A stretch of 64,000 nt of DNA from Lysinibacillus sp. JNUCC-52 (GCF_015999545.1 NZ_CP065546.1:1798001-1862000); one strand, 5' to 3'; shown: positions 1 to 10,121, counted from the stretch's first letter. The notes: generated by a model not told the origin, from the letters alone. Translations and numbers: made by a program.

Positions 1-2379
1 ACGAATTTCACGTTGGCTACCCTTCATTGCATAATACAATGAGTTCGCACTTGGCTGTGACGTTAAACCAGCCATTGCACCGAGTGCTGTATCTAAAATA
101 TCGACCCCTGCTTCAATCGCTTTTGCATATAAATAAATTCCGTTGCCACTCGTATCATGCGTGTGCAAATGAATAGGTAGGCTTGTCGCTTCTTTTAACT
201 CTGAAATTAGGCGATATGCAGCTTCTGGCTTCAATAGCCCAGCCATATCCTTAATCGCTAAAATATGGGCTCCTGACGCCTCTAGAGACTTCGCCATATC
301 TTTGTAATACTGTACGGAGTATTTCGCACGCCCATCATCTAAAATATCTCCTGTGTAGCAAATTGCAGCTTCAGCAATCTTGCCTGCATCTCTTGCCGCA
401 TCAATTGCCACTTCCATACCTTTAATCCAGTTTAAGCTATCGAAAATACGGAATACATCAATGCCTGATGCAGCCGACTCAGCAATAAACTCTCGAATTA
501 AATTATCTGGATAGTTTGTATAACCTACAGCATTCGCCCCGCGCACTAACATTTGGAACAGTACATTAGGTATTTGCGCACGCAGTTTCGCTAAACGCTC
601 CCATGGATCTTCCTTTAAGAAACGATACGCTACGTCAAACGTTGCGCCTCCCCACATTTCAAGTGAGAAGAAGTTATGCATCATACGTGCAGTTTCATCT
701 GCAATTTGGTACATATCTTGAGAACGTACGCGTGTTGCTAGTAAAGATTGATGTGCGTCACGGAATGTTGTATCCGTTAATAGCACATCTTGCTGTGCTA
801 AAATCCATTTTTTCAGCCCATCTGCACCTTGTTCATCTAAAATTTGTTTTGTTCCTGATAGTGGCTGTCCTTTTAAATCTACTAGCGGTTTAATAGGCTG
901 CGCAAAGATTGGCTTGGCCTTATTTTCTACACCAGGGAAACCATTTAACGTCACATTACCAATATAGCTAAGTAGTTTTGTTCCGCGGTCTTGGCGTACT
1001 GGGAAGTTAAATAATTCAGGCGTTGTATCGATAAAGCTTGTATCAAATGTGCCTTCGATAAAATTTTTATGAGTTACTACATTATTTAAAAATGGAATAT
1101 TTGTTTTTACCCCACGAATACGGAATTCTTTTAAGTTCCGATCCATTTTCGCTGCGGCTTCCTTAAACGTCATCCCTGAAGTTGAAATTTTTACGAGCAA
1201 CGAATCATAGTACGGTGTAACAACGGCCCCTTGGAAGCCATTACCAGCATCTAAACGAACACCGAAACCACCGCTTGAACGATATACCATTAGCTTTCCT
1301 GTATCTGGCATAAAGTCATTAGCTGGGTCTTCTGTTGTAACACGCGATTGGATTGCATAACCAATCATCGGAATATCCGCTTGTTGTGGAATATGAATTT
1401 CCTCGCTATGCAAGCCGTAGCCTGCCGCTACTTTAATTTGTGCATGTACAATATCGATACCTGTAATCATTTCCGTAATTGTATGTTCTACTTGAATGCG
1501 AGGGTTAACCTCGATGAAATAGAAATCATCGCCTGCAACTAAAAACTCGACTGTCCCTGCATTTATGTACGAGACATTTTCCATTAGCTGAACCGCAGCA
1601 TCACAAATCTTATTTCTTAAATTTTCTGAAATCGAATTTGATGGCGCGATTTCTACCACCTTTTGGTGACGGCGTTGGATTGAGCAATCACGCTCATATA
1701 AATGCACAATATTGCCCATTTTATCGCCTATAATTTGTACTTCAATATGCTTTGGTTGGAGAATGCACTTTTCTACATATACGTCATCCGAACCAAACGC
1801 TGCCTTTGCCTCTGACTTGGCACGTTCATAAGCGGACGCCACATCTTCCTTTGTTTGTACGACACGCATTCCGCGCCCACCGCCACCTAAGGAAGCCTTG
1901 ATCATAAGCGGATATCCATATTGCTCACCAAAAGCTTGTACTTCTTCTACAGAAGCAACTGGACCGTCTGTACCTGGAATGACAGGAATATTTGCTTTAA
2001 TAGCTTGTTCACGTGCTTTTACTTTATCACCAAACATATCTAAATGCTGTGAAGTTGGACCAATGAATAAAATGCCCTCTTCCTCACAACGACGTGCAAA
2101 ATCCACGTTTTCTGATAAAAAACCATACCCTGGATGAATCGCATCAACGCCTGCATCCTTAGCAATTGCAATGATGCCCTCAATATCTAAATACGCATCG
2201 ATGGGCTTCTTACCTGCCCCTACTAAATAAGCTTCATCTGCTTTAAAGCGATGGAATGCCCCACTATCTTCTCGTGAATAGATAGCGACAGTGTTAATGT
2301 TGAGCTCCGTACACGCACGGAAAATTCGAATTGCAATTTCTCCCCGATTGGCTACAAGGATTTTGTTGATTGATTCCAT
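1..2379 (-). CDS. pycA: pyruvate carboxylase, N-terminal 793 residues (cut by window start)
   Basis: Biotin-dependent enzyme that carboxylates pyruvate to oxaloacetate to refill the TCA cycle; cytosolic tetramer. The reading frame is open from the ATG at 2379 to base 1 (793 codons; the family is about 1,145), so the end of the carboxyltransferase domain, the allosteric region and the biotinyl domain lie outside the window. Visible are the biotin carboxylase N-terminus (ILVANRGEIAIR), the ATP-grasp glycine loop (ASLGGGGRGMR), EVNPRIQVEHTITE, and the start of the carboxyltransferase domain (DTTFRDAHQSLLATR). The start is fixed by AAGGGGGA just upstream. It lies 16 bp after ftsW, the ftsW-pycA order known from Bacillus. 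Identification is very secure. Confidence 0.97.
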   Translation of the reverse strand, partial: MESINKILVANRGEIAIRIFRACTELNINTVAIYSREDSGAFHRFKADEAYLVGAGKKPIDAYLDIEGIIAIAKDAGVDAIHPGYGFLSENVDFARRCEEEGILFIGPTSQHLDMFGDKVKAREQAIKANIPVIPGTDGPVASVEEVQAFGEQYGYPLMIKASLGGGGRGMRVVQTKEDVASAYERAKSEAKAAFGSDDVYVEKCILQPKHIEVQIIGDKMGNIVHLYERDCSIQRRHQKVVEIAPSNSISENLRNKICDAAVQLMENVSYINAGTVEFLVAGDDFYFIEVNPRIQVEHTITEMITGIDIVHAQIKVAAGYGLHSEEIHIPQQADIPMIGYAIQSRVTTEDPANDFMPDTGKLMVYRSSGGFGVRLDAGNGFQGAVVTPYYDSLLVKISTSGMTFKEAAAKMDRNLKEFRIRGVKTNIPFLNNVVTHKNFIEGTFDTSFIDTTPELFNFPVRQDRGTKLLSYIGNVTLNGFPGVENKAKPIFAQPIKPLVDLKGQPLSGTKQILDEQGADGLKKWILAQQDVLLTDTTFRDAHQSLLATRVRSQDMYQIADETARMMHNFFSLEMWGGATFDVAYRFLKEDPWERLAKLRAQIPNVLFQMLVRGANAVGYTNYPDNLIREFIAESAASGIDVFRIFDSLNWIKGMEVAIDAARDAGKIAEAAICYTGDILDDGRAKYSVQYYKDMAKSLEASGAHILAIKDMAGLLKPEAAYRLISELKEATSLPIHLHTHDTSGNGIYLYAKAIEAGVDILDTALGAMAGLTSQPSANSLYYAMKGSQREIR

Positions 2380-2395
2380 AGGTATCCCCCTTATG

Positions 2396-3577
2396 TTATG
2401 TTTGTGATTTTTTTCTTTCTACCCTTTCAAACATGGAAACATTGACCAATATCCCCATAGCTAAAGATAGCAAAATTATAGATGTCCCGCCATAACTAAT
2501 GAAAGGCAGCGTGACACCGGTTAACGGGATTAACCCAGTTACACCCCCAAGATTAATAAACGATTGCCAAGCTATCCAGCTCGCAATACCTGCCGCTATC
2601 ATTCGTGCTAGCGGATCTTTTGTTCTCAATGCAATTGAAAAACCTTTATATACAATAAATCCCAAACCGCCTAAGACGATTAGCACGCCCCATACACCAA
2701 GTTCCTCCATCACTATTGCCATAATAAAGTCGGTTTGAGGTTCAGGTAAATATCCTAATTTTTGAATAGATTGTCCGAGTCCTCGACCTTCTAGACCACC
2801 ACCACCAATTGCATAATAACTATTGACAACTTGGTGACCTACCCCGTTTTCAAAATCGAACGGATTGAAATATGACTCGATACGTCCTTTACGATTTCCT
2901 TTTAATAATTCGCCCTTAAAGAGCCAAAGCATACCAAGAATGGCTGCACCAAATGCACCTAATACGCCAAAAAACTTCCAAAACGTTTTAAAAGGAATAC
3001 CACTTGCCGCTACAACAGATACTGCAATGCCACATAAAATAATGACAGCACCTAAATCTGTTTCAAATGCCACACCCGCAACAACAAGAATCCAAAGGAA
3101 AATCGGATAAAAAATTTCTGTTGGCTGTAGCTTTTCAAATGTATATTTTTGAGATTTTCGATAAAATGCTGCTGCAAAATATAAAATTATAAATAGTTTC
3201 GCATATTCAGAAGGCTGGAAATTCCCGAATCCTGGGACATGAATCCAACTTTGAGAGCCTACTTCCTCTGCGCCATTACCTGCTACTTTTACCCATGTAA
3301 AGAGAACAATTAATACAATCGTCAGTAACAACATAATATTCTTATTTGCATAATGCTTATAAGGGAAAAATGCTGCTACCAAAAATCCTAAAGACGCGAC
3401 AGCTAAGTTAATTAATTGTTTTTGATAAAAATAATCAGGCGCTTGTTCTTTTTGGACAATTGCTACCATCATACTTGAACTATATATCATCACTAATCCA
3501 AATAAACTTAACAACAAGACAGTAAAAAATAGTGGATAATCAAAATTTTGAGCATATCGTTTTAAGTATTGTTTCAT
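2396..3577 (-). CDS. ftsW: FtsW, septal peptidoglycan glycosyltransferase (SEDS family)
   Basis: 393 residues, usual length for the SEDS family (FtsW/RodA/SpoVE), which polymerise lipid II glycan strands; FtsW works with a class B PBP at the septum. About ten membrane segments are visible. Conserved stretches include the lipid-II loop region around SYFNPFDFENGVGHQVVNS, PQTDFIMAIVMEELG and the C-terminal ISYGGTSIILLSLAMGIL. The ATG start has GAGG 8-9 bases upstream. It is read towards pycA and follows ylaN after a terminator. FtsW rather than RodA or SpoVE is chosen from the ylaN-ftsW-pycA gene order; sequence alone would not separate the three. Confidence 0.92.
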   Translation of the reverse strand: MKQYLKRYAQNFDYPLFFTVLLLSLFGLVMIYSSSMMVAIVQKEQAPDYFYQKQLINLAVASLGFLVAAFFPYKHYANKNIMLLLTIVLIVLFTWVKVAGNGAEEVGSQSWIHVPGFGNFQPSEYAKLFIILYFAAAFYRKSQKYTFEKLQPTEIFYPIFLWILVVAGVAFETDLGAVIILCGIAVSVVAASGIPFKTFWKFFGVLGAFGAAILGMLWLFKGELLKGNRKGRIESYFNPFDFENGVGHQVVNSYYAIGGGGLEGRGLGQSIQKLGYLPEPQTDFIMAIVMEELGVWGVLIVLGGLGFIVYKGFSIALRTKDPLARMIAAGIASWIAWQSFINLGGVTGLIPLTGVTLPFISYGGTSIILLSLAMGILVNVSMFERVERKKSQT

Positions 3578-3596
3578 TGGAAAACCTCGTTCTAGT

Positions 3597-3632
3597 AAAA
3601 AAACTCAAATCGCAGCAGCGTTTGAGTTTTTT
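3597..3632 (-). terminator. intrinsic terminator after ylaN
   Basis: Inverted repeat AAAACTCAAA / TTTGAGTTTT around an 11-base loop, with T-runs on both sides. It begins 4 bp after the ylaN stop, so ylaN transcription probably ends or is reduced before ftsW. Confidence 0.8.
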
Positions 3633-3636
3633 CTTT

Positions 3637-3918
3637 TTATTTGTCTGTATACGCGTCATGTAGTACAGAAAGTTCTTTCTCGAGTGAATCGAGAATTGCT
3701 TTGCCTTTATCGCGTTCAATAAGTCCAAGCTTCACAGCAAAGTCAATTTCACGTGAAAGGCCGAACATTTGTGTATCTAATACTTCTTCATATAAAGGGC
3801 ATTGTGGCATCGTTAAATGATCCATTTGTACTCGAATGAGGCGAGCAATTTTATCTGCATCAGCTACTAAAAGCTCCAAAGCCTTCTCTTGAAAGGAAGT
3901 TTGTGATTTCGTATCCAT
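3637..3918 (-). CDS. ylaN: YlaN family protein (DUF1507)
   Basis: 93-residue soluble helical protein, same length and pattern as the YlaN/UPF0358 family of Bacilli ([51 protein letters not shown], given here only as a guide to residues 12-62). Family knowledge: YlaN is linked to iron homeostasis and has been reported to bind iron and act with Fur; this is not visible in the sequence. The gene sits upstream of ftsW as in B. subtilis and has its own terminator. The ATG at 3918 is preceded by a weak GGGGGCG site. Family assignment is secure, cellular role less so. Confidence 0.93.
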   Translation of the reverse strand: MDTKSQTSFQEKALELLVADADKIARLIRVQMDHLTMPQCPLYEEVLDTQMFGLSREIDFAVKLGLIERDKGKAILDSLEKELSVLHDAYTDK

Positions 3919-4100
3919 GAGGACGCCCCCATTATCTGATATTTCTTCGATTCTATCTTAATAAAGTTTATCTTTTAGTCGATAAAAATGCAAGTGTCTT
4001 CGTTGGAAAATAAAGAATCCAAATTATATTTCTTTATTATCTCCTTGTATTAGCGTTATACTAATTCATGGATATACAAGATTTGAGGAGGATTTCTATT

Positions 4101-4601
4101 ATGGAAACAATTATTCCTATCAAGGGTGCAGTTTCGTATCAGCTTACATTAGATCCAACTGTTTGGATTTTTGACGATCGTAAACTAGACTTAAATACGT
4201 ACTTCCAAGCAAGAGAAGTAGAGGAAGATGCGGATACAAAATATATGCGTGAAGTCGGTGCTCACTGGTCACGTGAAATTATGGAAGGTGCTACTTTCCC
4301 ACCAACTTTAAAATCAGAACGTAAATTCGATCGTAAAGGGATGGAAACAGGTACTTTCGGTATCGAATTAAGTCATTTCTTGAAAAATGCTGAACTTAAA
4401 CCAGAGGCGACAAATATCGTCATTGAATGCAAAGACGGTGAAGAACATGCATTTTCAATCGAAGAAGCACAGACATTAATTTTTAAATACAGCCAAGATG
4501 GCAAACCTTTAGCTGAAGATGGCCCTGTCCATATATTATTTGGAGACGGCTCGAATGTAGACAACCCTATCAAAAATGTATTAGCCGTTCGTGCGGAATA
4601 G
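4101..4601 (+). CDS. ylaL: YlaL family conserved hypothetical protein
   Basis: 166 residues, soluble, acidic, no signal peptide or membrane segment. The frame is open from 4068, but the ATG at 4101 follows a strong GAGGAGG (4085-4092), so that start is chosen. It resembles the YlaL proteins of Bacillus (N-terminus METIIPIKGAVSYQLTLDP, later FDDRKLDLNTYF). It is divergent from ylaN and 12 bp upstream of ylaI, so the two form a short operon in the conserved yla block. No catalytic motif is recognised and no function is proposed. The symbol rests on similarity by eye and gene order. Confidence 0.75.
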   Translation: METIIPIKGAVSYQLTLDPTVWIFDDRKLDLNTYFQAREVEEDADTKYMREVGAHWSREIMEGATFPPTLKSERKFDRKGMETGTFGIELSHFLKNAELKPEATNIVIECKDGEEHAFSIEEAQTLIFKYSQDGKPLAEDGPVHILFGDGSNVDNPIKNVLAVRAE

Positions 4602-4613
4602 GGAGGGAATGCG

Positions 4614-4817
4614 ATGCGCGTAAAATGTGTCATTTGCGATACTATTAACCAGTTAGATGATGATTTACCGTTAGCAAAAAAACTACGAAATCGCCCAATT
4701 CATACGTATATGTGCGATACATGTCACGATCGTATTAAAGAAAATACGGTGACACGAATAGAAACAGGGAACTTCCGTTTTTATCGTACCTCACCACAAA
4801 TGGATAAAGAATTTTAA
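4614..4817 (+). CDS. ylaI: YlaI family small zinc-ribbon-like protein (DUF2197)
   Basis: 67 residues with two CxxC pairs (CVIC near residue 5 and CDTC near residue 34) spaced as in a zinc ribbon, plus the family signature RNRPIHTYMC. GGGAGGG lies just upstream of the ATG. It follows ylaL directly and probably shares its transcript. Family knowledge places it with B. subtilis YlaI, whose role is unknown; zinc binding is inferred from the cysteines. Confidence 0.88.
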   Translation: MRVKCVICDTINQLDDDLPLAKKLRNRPIHTYMCDTCHDRIKENTVTRIETGNFRFYRTSPQMDKEF

Positions 4818-4824
4818 GCACCAC

Positions 4825-4857
4825 TTGGAGTGCCAGGCACACACACTATTCTGAATT
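4825..4857 (+). repeat. GTGCCAGGCAC repeat, copy 1
   Basis: AGTGCCAGGCAC followed by a CA-rich stretch and ATTCTGAATTTT, just after ylaI. The same order (GTGCC palindrome, CACA, AATTCTGAATTT) occurs reversed at 37098-37138 and, more diverged, reversed at 50411-50444. Confidence 0.65.
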
Positions 4858-4876
4858 TTGCTAAGTAAAAATTCAC

Positions 4877-4987
4877 GTAGACTCCTGCGGGGACGCACAA
4901 TACGTTAGACGCAACAATCCGCGCGACAGCGAGGGTTGCGGCTTACGCTGTGCCCGCGGAAAGCGCACGCCTGGAGTGGAAATCCAT
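4877..4987 (-). repeat. long extragenic palindrome, copy A
   Basis: GC-rich island in AT-rich DNA. The core at 4931-4957 reads, on the minus strand, GCGGGCACAGCGTAAGCCGC then AACCCTC. Outer parts ACTCC...GGAGT pair with each other. Five other copies occur at 10618, 20594, 30571, 36968 and 57401. No open frame of interest. Confidence 0.75.
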
Positions 4988-4992
4988 GCTTT

Positions 4993-5030
4993 AAAACGCA
5001 AAACCTTGTTAAAACAGGTTTTGCGTTTTT
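4993..5030 (-). terminator. terminator of the NMT1-type ABC operon
   Basis: Perfect stem ACGCAAAACCT / AGGTTTTGCGT with a 9-base loop and A/T tracts on each side, 3 bp after the permease stop. It may also serve ylaI from the other side. Confidence 0.85.
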
Positions 5031-5032
5031 AT

Positions 5033-5827
5033 TTATCCATTATTTTTAATAATTACTTTCTCGATTAATTCGACGACTTGATACATGATTGTTGCAAAGA
5101 AAGCAATTATGAGCAGTGACATAAGGACAAGATTAAAGTTAAATACTTGGAAGCCATAAATGATTAAATAGCCAAGTCCCTTTGAAGCAACTAAAAACTC
5201 ACCGACTATAACACCTACCCACGATAATCCAACATTAACTTTTAAAGTTGAAATAATTGTTGGGAAGGATGCAGGCAAAATAACCTCTTTAAAAGTTTGC
5301 CACCGCGTCGCACCAAAAGTTTGCAATACCTTACTGTAATTTGGGTCAACACCTTTAAAGGCGGTGTAAACGACAATCGTTGTAATGATGATTGAAATGA
5401 GTGCACCCATTGCTATAATCGAAAAATACCCTGGGCCAAGTGCCACAATTAAAATTGGTCCTAGTGCTACTTTCGGCATTGCATTTAAAATAACTAAATA
5501 AGGATCAAGTATTTTTGATAGCATCGGTGACCACCATAAAACAGTGGCAATTATAGTTCCTAGTAATGTACCTGCAATAAAACCGATAATTGTTTCCATT
5601 AACGTCACACCGACATGTAATGTGAGCGAGCCGTCACTTACTTTTTCAATAAACGTATGCCAAACATTTGTGGGCGAGCTAAAGATTAAACGATCGATCC
5701 ATTCAAGCCTTGATAGTAACTCCCACCCTCCAAAAAAGGCGATTAAAATAATAATTTGATATAATCGAACATAGCGTTTTTCCTTTTTTAGCAATTGTTG
5801 ATACTGTTTAAACAATGTGTTATCCAA
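5033..5827 (-). CDS. ABC transporter permease, SsuC/TauC/ThiX type
   Basis: 264-residue integral membrane protein with about six membrane segments and the binding-protein-dependent permease signature, in which the EAA-like loop [19 protein letters not shown] contacts the ATPase. The start is TTG at 5827, preceded by AAGGAG and GGAG; it overlaps the end of the ATPase gene by 8 bp, so the two are translationally coupled. The permease belongs to the nitrate/sulfonate/taurine/thiamine-precursor group. Substrate cannot be fixed from sequence. Last gene of a three-gene operon ending in a strong hairpin. Confidence 0.9.
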   Translation of the reverse strand: MDNTLFKQYQQLLKKEKRYVRLYQIIILIAFFGGWELLSRLEWIDRLIFSSPTNVWHTFIEKVSDGSLTLHVGVTLMETIIGFIAGTLLGTIIATVLWWSPMLSKILDPYLVILNAMPKVALGPILIVALGPGYFSIIAMGALISIIITTIVVYTAFKGVDPNYSKVLQTFGATRWQTFKEVILPASFPTIISTLKVNVGLSWVGVIVGEFLVASKGLGYLIIYGFQVFNFNLVLMSLLIIAFFATIMYQVVELIEKVIIKNNG

Positions 5828-6587
5828 GGCTCTCCAGCTCCTTCCAAATCGTTTGGAATACTTCTGAATACGCTGGATGCTGCCTTACATCGAAAGGAGA
5901 TAGCTGTTGTAACGCAGAAGGTATTTCAAACACTTTGTGTAACGTACCAGGATTGGCTGAGAAGAGAAAAACTCGTTCACTCATCGCAATTGCCTCACCA
6001 ATATCATGTGTGACAAGAATTGCGGTTTTTTGATAGGCCTTTAATGTTTCGACGACTAAGTCCTCAAGCTTTAATTTCGATTGATAATCAAGTGCTGAGA
6101 ACGGCTCATCTAGCAGTAAAATTTTCGGATTTACTGCCAAAGTCCTTGCTAGTGCAACGCGTTGACGCATTCCTCCTGACAATTCTCTCGGGTAATAACT
6201 TCCAACATGCGGTAAACCCACTTCTTGTAAGAGCGCATTTGCAGTTACTTTATGCGTCTTATTATCTCGCTGCATTATTTTTAATCCAATTGTGACATTA
6301 TCCTCAATCGTTTTCCAAGGAAATAAGTAATCCTGTTGAAGCATATAGCCAATAAGCGATTGATTGTGTGGTGCAATGATTTCCCCATCAATAAACACCT
6401 TGCCTTCTGTTGCAGGAAACAACCCAGCAATAATAGACAATAGAGTTGTTTTCCCACAGCCACTTGGCCCTATAAAGGAAACAAACTCACCTTCGCGAAT
6501 ATCTAGGTTAATGTCACGTAAAACTTCCTTCGCCTGCGTACTGGAGAAATAACTATGGTGAATATGTTCTAGTTTTAAAAACTCCAT
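5820..6587 (-). CDS. ABC transporter ATP-binding protein, SsuB/TauB type
   Basis: 255-residue ATPase with Walker A (GPSGCGKTT, residues about 40-48), Q-loop QQDYLFPW, signature LSGGMRQR, Walker [13 protein letters not shown] and the switch His in LVTHDIGEA. Its ATG directly abuts the TAA of the substrate-binding protein gene (no spacer) and its 3' end overlaps the permease, so the three are one operon with coupled translation. It powers import by the adjacent permease. The group is nitrate/sulfonate/aromatic-sulfonate/thiamine-precursor; substrate unknown. Confidence 0.92.
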   Translation of the reverse strand: MEFLKLEHIHHSYFSSTQAKEVLRDINLDIREGEFVSFIGPSGCGKTTLLSIIAGLFPATEGKVFIDGEIIAPHNQSLIGYMLQQDYLFPWKTIEDNVTIGLKIMQRDNKTHKVTANALLQEVGLPHVGSYYPRELSGGMRQRVALARTLAVNPKILLLDEPFSALDYQSKLKLEDLVVETLKAYQKTAILVTHDIGEAIAMSERVFLFSANPGTLHKVFEIPSALQQLSPFDVRQHPAYSEVFQTIWKELESLG

Positions 6588-7580
6588 TTACTCCGCAGCC
6601 TTTTTTGCAAACTTCGTATTCACAAGGTCTTCATATTTTACTCGTTGAGGAAGTTCACCTGCTTCCTCCATAATAGTTTGTAAATTATCCCACTCTTCCT
6701 CATCCAATATTGGATCTGTTGCGTAGGAACCTTGTGATTTATAGCGTTCTACTACTGTTTCAATTAAAGATACATCTACATTCTCAAAATACGGTTGAAT
6801 TATTTTCGCAACTTCTGCTGAACTTTTTTCCTGTACAAAATCTTGTGCTTTTTTTAGTGCATTTGTAAAGCCTTGCACTGTTTTAGCATCATCCTTTAAG
6901 TAGCTACTTTTTGCCATGAAGGATGTATATGGTAAATGACCCGATTCAGTACCAAATGAAGCTACAATATAGCCTTTACCTTCTTTTTCAAAAACACTTG
7001 CTGTCGGTTCAAATAGCTGTACATAGTCCCCTGTTCCTGACGCAAAGGCTGTAGCAATATTGGCAAAATCAATATTTTGAATCAGCGTCAAATCTTTTGT
7101 AGGATCAATACTATGCTTTTTCAGGACAAATTCACCTGCCATTTGTGGCATTCCACCTTTACGCTGCCCTAAAAATGTGGATCCTTTTAAATCCTCCCAT
7201 GAAAAATTGTCCATCTTTTCACGTGCTACTAAAAATGTGCCATCTGTCTGTGTTAATTGCGCAAAATTTTGAATCGGATCATTGGCACCTTGCGCAGTGA
7301 CATATATGGATGTCTCAGAGCCAACCAAGGCAATATCAATACCATCAGAAAGTAACGCAGTCATCGTTTTATCTCCACCTGCAATCGTTTGTAGCTCTAC
7401 AGAAAGCCCCTCTTCCTCAAAGAACCCTTTTTCAAGTGCTACATATTGCGGAGCATAGAAAATCGAGCGCGTCACTTCTCCGACTTTTACTTTTTCTAGC
7501 TCAGCTTTATTACACGCTGCCAACGAAAGGAGCAACAAAGCAATACCACTAACTAACAAACCTTTTTTAAGCCAACGCAT
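6588..7580 (-). CDS. NMT1/THI5-like substrate-binding lipoprotein
   Basis: 330 residues from the ATG at 7580, which has AAGGAGG 7 bases upstream; the frame continues further up but without a ribosome site. N-terminal lipoprotein signal with lipobox SLAAC (Cys 23). The mature part has the NMT1-family opening (KVGEVTRSIFYAPQYVALEKGFFEEEGL) and alternating-lobe pattern. It captures substrate outside the membrane for the two downstream genes. Relatives bind thiamine pyrimidine precursors, alkanesulfonates or nitrate. No TPP riboswitch or other regulatory element was found upstream, which argues weakly against a thiamine role. Confidence 0.88.
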   Translation of the reverse strand: MRWLKKGLLVSGIALLLLSLAACNKAELEKVKVGEVTRSIFYAPQYVALEKGFFEEEGLSVELQTIAGGDKTMTALLSDGIDIALVGSETSIYVTAQGANDPIQNFAQLTQTDGTFLVAREKMDNFSWEDLKGSTFLGQRKGGMPQMAGEFVLKKHSIDPTKDLTLIQNIDFANIATAFASGTGDYVQLFEPTASVFEKEGKGYIVASFGTESGHLPYTSFMAKSSYLKDDAKTVQGFTNALKKAQDFVQEKSSAEVAKIIQPYFENVDVSLIETVVERYKSQGSYATDPILDEEEWDNLQTIMEEAGELPQRVKYEDLVNTKFAKKAAE

Positions 7581-7785
7581 TCCATTTCCTCCTTGATTTG
7601 ATAAATAGCCTATCGAGACTAACTTATTCACACACAAAGATTTCGGTGCCTACGATGTTTCATAAAAAAGTAATGGGAAATAAATCCTTTTCTAATGCAA
7701 TATAATGAGGTATTTTTTCAAGCAGAATATTTGTCCATTTTTTTGAATCTAGCAAACAAAAATGAACTATTTTATTTAAGAGAGA

Positions 7786-7826
7786 AAAAAAAACAGCCTT
7801 AGCAAATGAATGCTAAGACTGTTTAC
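7786..7826 (-). terminator. terminator after ylaH
   Basis: Stem AAACAGTCTTAGC / GCTAAGGCTGTTT on the minus strand followed by a run of T, about 20 bp after the ylaH stop. Confidence 0.85.
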
Positions 7827-7847
7827 GGTAAAGGAGCCAAGCTACTA

Positions 7848-8246
7848 TTATTGATTGGCAGCTTGTTGCTCTTCTCTTTTTTCTCGCCACATACGTGTTT
7901 TGTATACAATTAAAATTAACGCCGCTACGATGAGGCCTTCAACCATTGGTAGGAATAACGCGAAAAATGTCAACATAATACATCCCAAAAATAGGAACAC
8001 ATAAATGACAATATTTTGAGATAGCTTTAACTTTTTTGCAAAGCCTAATTTATAGACAATTGCAGAAAGTGCAAACACTAGAAAGAATACAACATAGCCT
8101 GCAACTTCATAGCTTGGTAAATTTTCGTATAAAAATCTAGTTATACCAGCCATTCTTTCATAAACTTTTGTTGTTTCCTCTGCATTCACAGGTGTAGCAA
8201 CTTGAATAACATTTAGTTCACCCAATAAAGCGGACTTTATATCCAA
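7848..8246 (-). CDS. ylaH: YlaH-like membrane protein
   Basis: About 132 residues. Two start choices: ATG at 8264 without a good ribosome site, or TTG at 8246 preceded by AAAGGAAGAGGAG; the TTG is preferred. Three hydrophobic segments (YVVFFLVFALSAIVYKLGF, NIVIYVFLFLGCIMLTFFALF, EGLIVAALILIVY) and a charged C-terminal tail. It matches the YlaH family that follows typA (ylaG) in Bacillus and lies 30 bp downstream of it here. Function unknown. Confidence 0.85.
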   Translation of the reverse strand: MDIKSALLGELNVIQVATPVNAEETTKVYERMAGITRFLYENLPSYEVAGYVVFFLVFALSAIVYKLGFAKKLKLSQNIVIYVFLFLGCIMLTFFALFLPMVEGLIVAALILIVYKTRMWREKREEQQAANQ

Positions 8247-8276
8247 GACTCCTCTTCCTTTCATTTCAGCGGAAAA

Positions 8277-10121
8277 TTATTGTTCAGCGTTTTTTAATTT
8301 TTTCGCTGCTTTCTCACGTTCGTTTTTATCTAGAATTTTTTTACGAAGACGAATAGATTCTGGAGTGATTTCTAAGTACTCATCATCACCTAAGTATTCT
8401 AGAGCTTCTTCTAGAGATAAAATACGTGGTTTTTTAATAACATTCGTTTGGTCTTTATTTGCTGAACGGATGTTAGTTTTTTGTTTCATTTTTGTAATAT
8501 TTACAGTGATATCAGCGTCACGAGTATTTTCTCCAACAATCATACCTTCGTAAATATCTGTACCTGGCTCTAAGAATAGTGTACCACGGTCTTCAATTTG
8601 CATCATACCATAAGTTGTCGATTTACCAGTTTCCATTGAAACGAGTACGCCTTGGTGACGACCACCAATTTTTCCTGGTAATAATGGTTGGTAGCAATCA
8701 AACGTATGGTTGATAATACCGAAACCTTTTGTCATCGACATGAACTCAGTTGTATAACCGATTAAACCACGAGCTGGTACTAAGAACGTTAAACGAACTT
8801 GACCACTGCCGTTGTTCACCATATCAAGCATTTCACCTTTACGTGTACCAATAGATTCAATAATAGAACCAACATTTTCTTCAGGTACATCGATTTGCAC
8901 GCGTTCGAATGGTTCGCATTTCACGCCATCGATTTCGCGCACGATTACTTGTGGTTTTGATACTTGTAATTCAAAACCTTCACGACGCATGTTTTCAATT
9001 AGGATCGATAAGTGAAGCTCACCACGACCTGAAACTGTCCAAGCATCAGGAGAATCAGTATCTTCAACGCGTAAAGATACGTCTGTTTGTAATTGAGCAC
9101 GTAAACGTTCTTCTACTTTACGAGAAGTAACCCATTTCCCTTCGCGACCTGCGAATGGAGAGTTGTTTACTAAGAAAGTCATTTGTAGAGTTGGCTCATC
9201 GATACGTAAAGGTGTTAGTGCCTCTTGGTGTTCAACAGGACATACTGTTTCACCTACGTTAATATCTTCCATCCCTGAAACGGCGATTAAGTCACCAGCT
9301 TTTGCTGTCTCAACTTCTTCACGTTTTAGACCGAAGAAACCAAAGATTTTTGTTACACGGAAGTTTTTCACTGTACCGTCTAATTTCATCAGCGCAACTT
9401 GTTGACCTACTGAAATTGTTCCGCGGAATACACGACCAATTCCGATACGTCCAACGAAGTCATTATAGTCAAGTAAAGCTACTTGGAATTGTAATGGTTC
9501 TTCTGAGTTATCAACTGGTGCTGGGATAGCCTCAATGATTTTTTCAAATAGACATTTCATATTTTCTTCTTGTTTAGATGGATCAGCGTCTAACGAAGCT
9601 GTACCATTTACACCTGAAGCATAAACAACTGGGAAGTCTAATTGATCATCATCTGCACCTAGCTCGATGAATAATTCAAGCACTTCATCTACTACTTCTA
9701 GTGGGCGAGCTGAATCTTTGTCCACTTTGTTAACTACAACGATTGGTGTTAAGCGTTGTTCTAATGCTTTTTTTAGTACGAAACGTGTTTGTGGCATACA
9801 ACCCTCATACGCATCGACAACTAGTAAAACGCCGTCTACCATTTTTAAAATACGTTCTACCTCACCACCGAAGTCGGCGTGTCCAGGCGTATCAAGGATG
9901 TTGATACGAGTTCCTTCATAGTTTACTGCTGTATTTTTAGCTAAAATCGTAATACCGCGTTCACGTTCAATATCATTAGAGTCCATTGCACGTTCTTCAA
10001 CACGTTCGTTTGAACGGAATGTACCAGATTGTTTTAATAATTGGTCGACTAAAGTAGTTTTACCATGGTCAACGTGGGCGATAATTGCGATATTGCGAAG
10101 ATCTTGACGTAAGTTTGTCAT
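8277..10121 (-). CDS. typA: ribosome-associated GTPase TypA/BipA
   Basis: 614 residues, full length. Translational GTPase: P-loop AHVDHGKT (15-22), switch I region RERGITI, G3 [13 protein letters not shown]4 NKVD, then the EF-G-like domains II, III and V and the BipA-specific C-terminal domain ([33 protein letters not shown] as residue guide). BipA binds the ribosome and assists assembly and stress/cold adaptation in known relatives. The ATG start is divergent from ylaF with a 141-bp shared promoter region, and ylaH follows. Called ylaG in B. subtilis. Confidence 0.97.
   Translation of the reverse strand: MTNLRQDLRNIAIIAHVDHGKTTLVDQLLKQSGTFRSNERVEERAMDSNDIERERGITILAKNTAVNYEGTRINILDTPGHADFGGEVERILKMVDGVLLVVDAYEGCMPQTRFVLKKALEQRLTPIVVVNKVDKDSARPLEVVDEVLELFIELGADDDQLDFPVVYASGVNGTASLDADPSKQEENMKCLFEKIIEAIPAPVDNSEEPLQFQVALLDYNDFVGRIGIGRVFRGTISVGQQVALMKLDGTVKNFRVTKIFGFFGLKREEVETAKAGDLIAVSGMEDINVGETVCPVEHQEALTPLRIDEPTLQMTFLVNNSPFAGREGKWVTSRKVEERLRAQLQTDVSLRVEDTDSPDAWTVSGRGELHLSILIENMRREGFELQVSKPQVIVREIDGVKCEPFERVQIDVPEENVGSIIESIGTRKGEMLDMVNNGSGQVRLTFLVPARGLIGYTTEFMSMTKGFGIINHTFDCYQPLLPGKIGGRHQGVLVSMETGKSTTYGMMQIEDRGTLFLEPGTDIYEGMIVGENTRDADITVNITKMKQKTNIRSANKDQTNVIKKPRILSLEEALEYLGDDEYLEITPESIRLRKKILDKNEREKAAKKLKNAEQ

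Noticed and set aside
4068-4100. Longer N-terminus of YlaL
   Set aside because: It contains the GAGGAGG site that serves the ATG at 4101.
7581-7785. TPP or other riboswitch upstream of the NMT1-type ABC operon
   Set aside because: No thi-box elements such as CTGAGA or ACCTGAT were found on the minus strand; only AT-rich leader.
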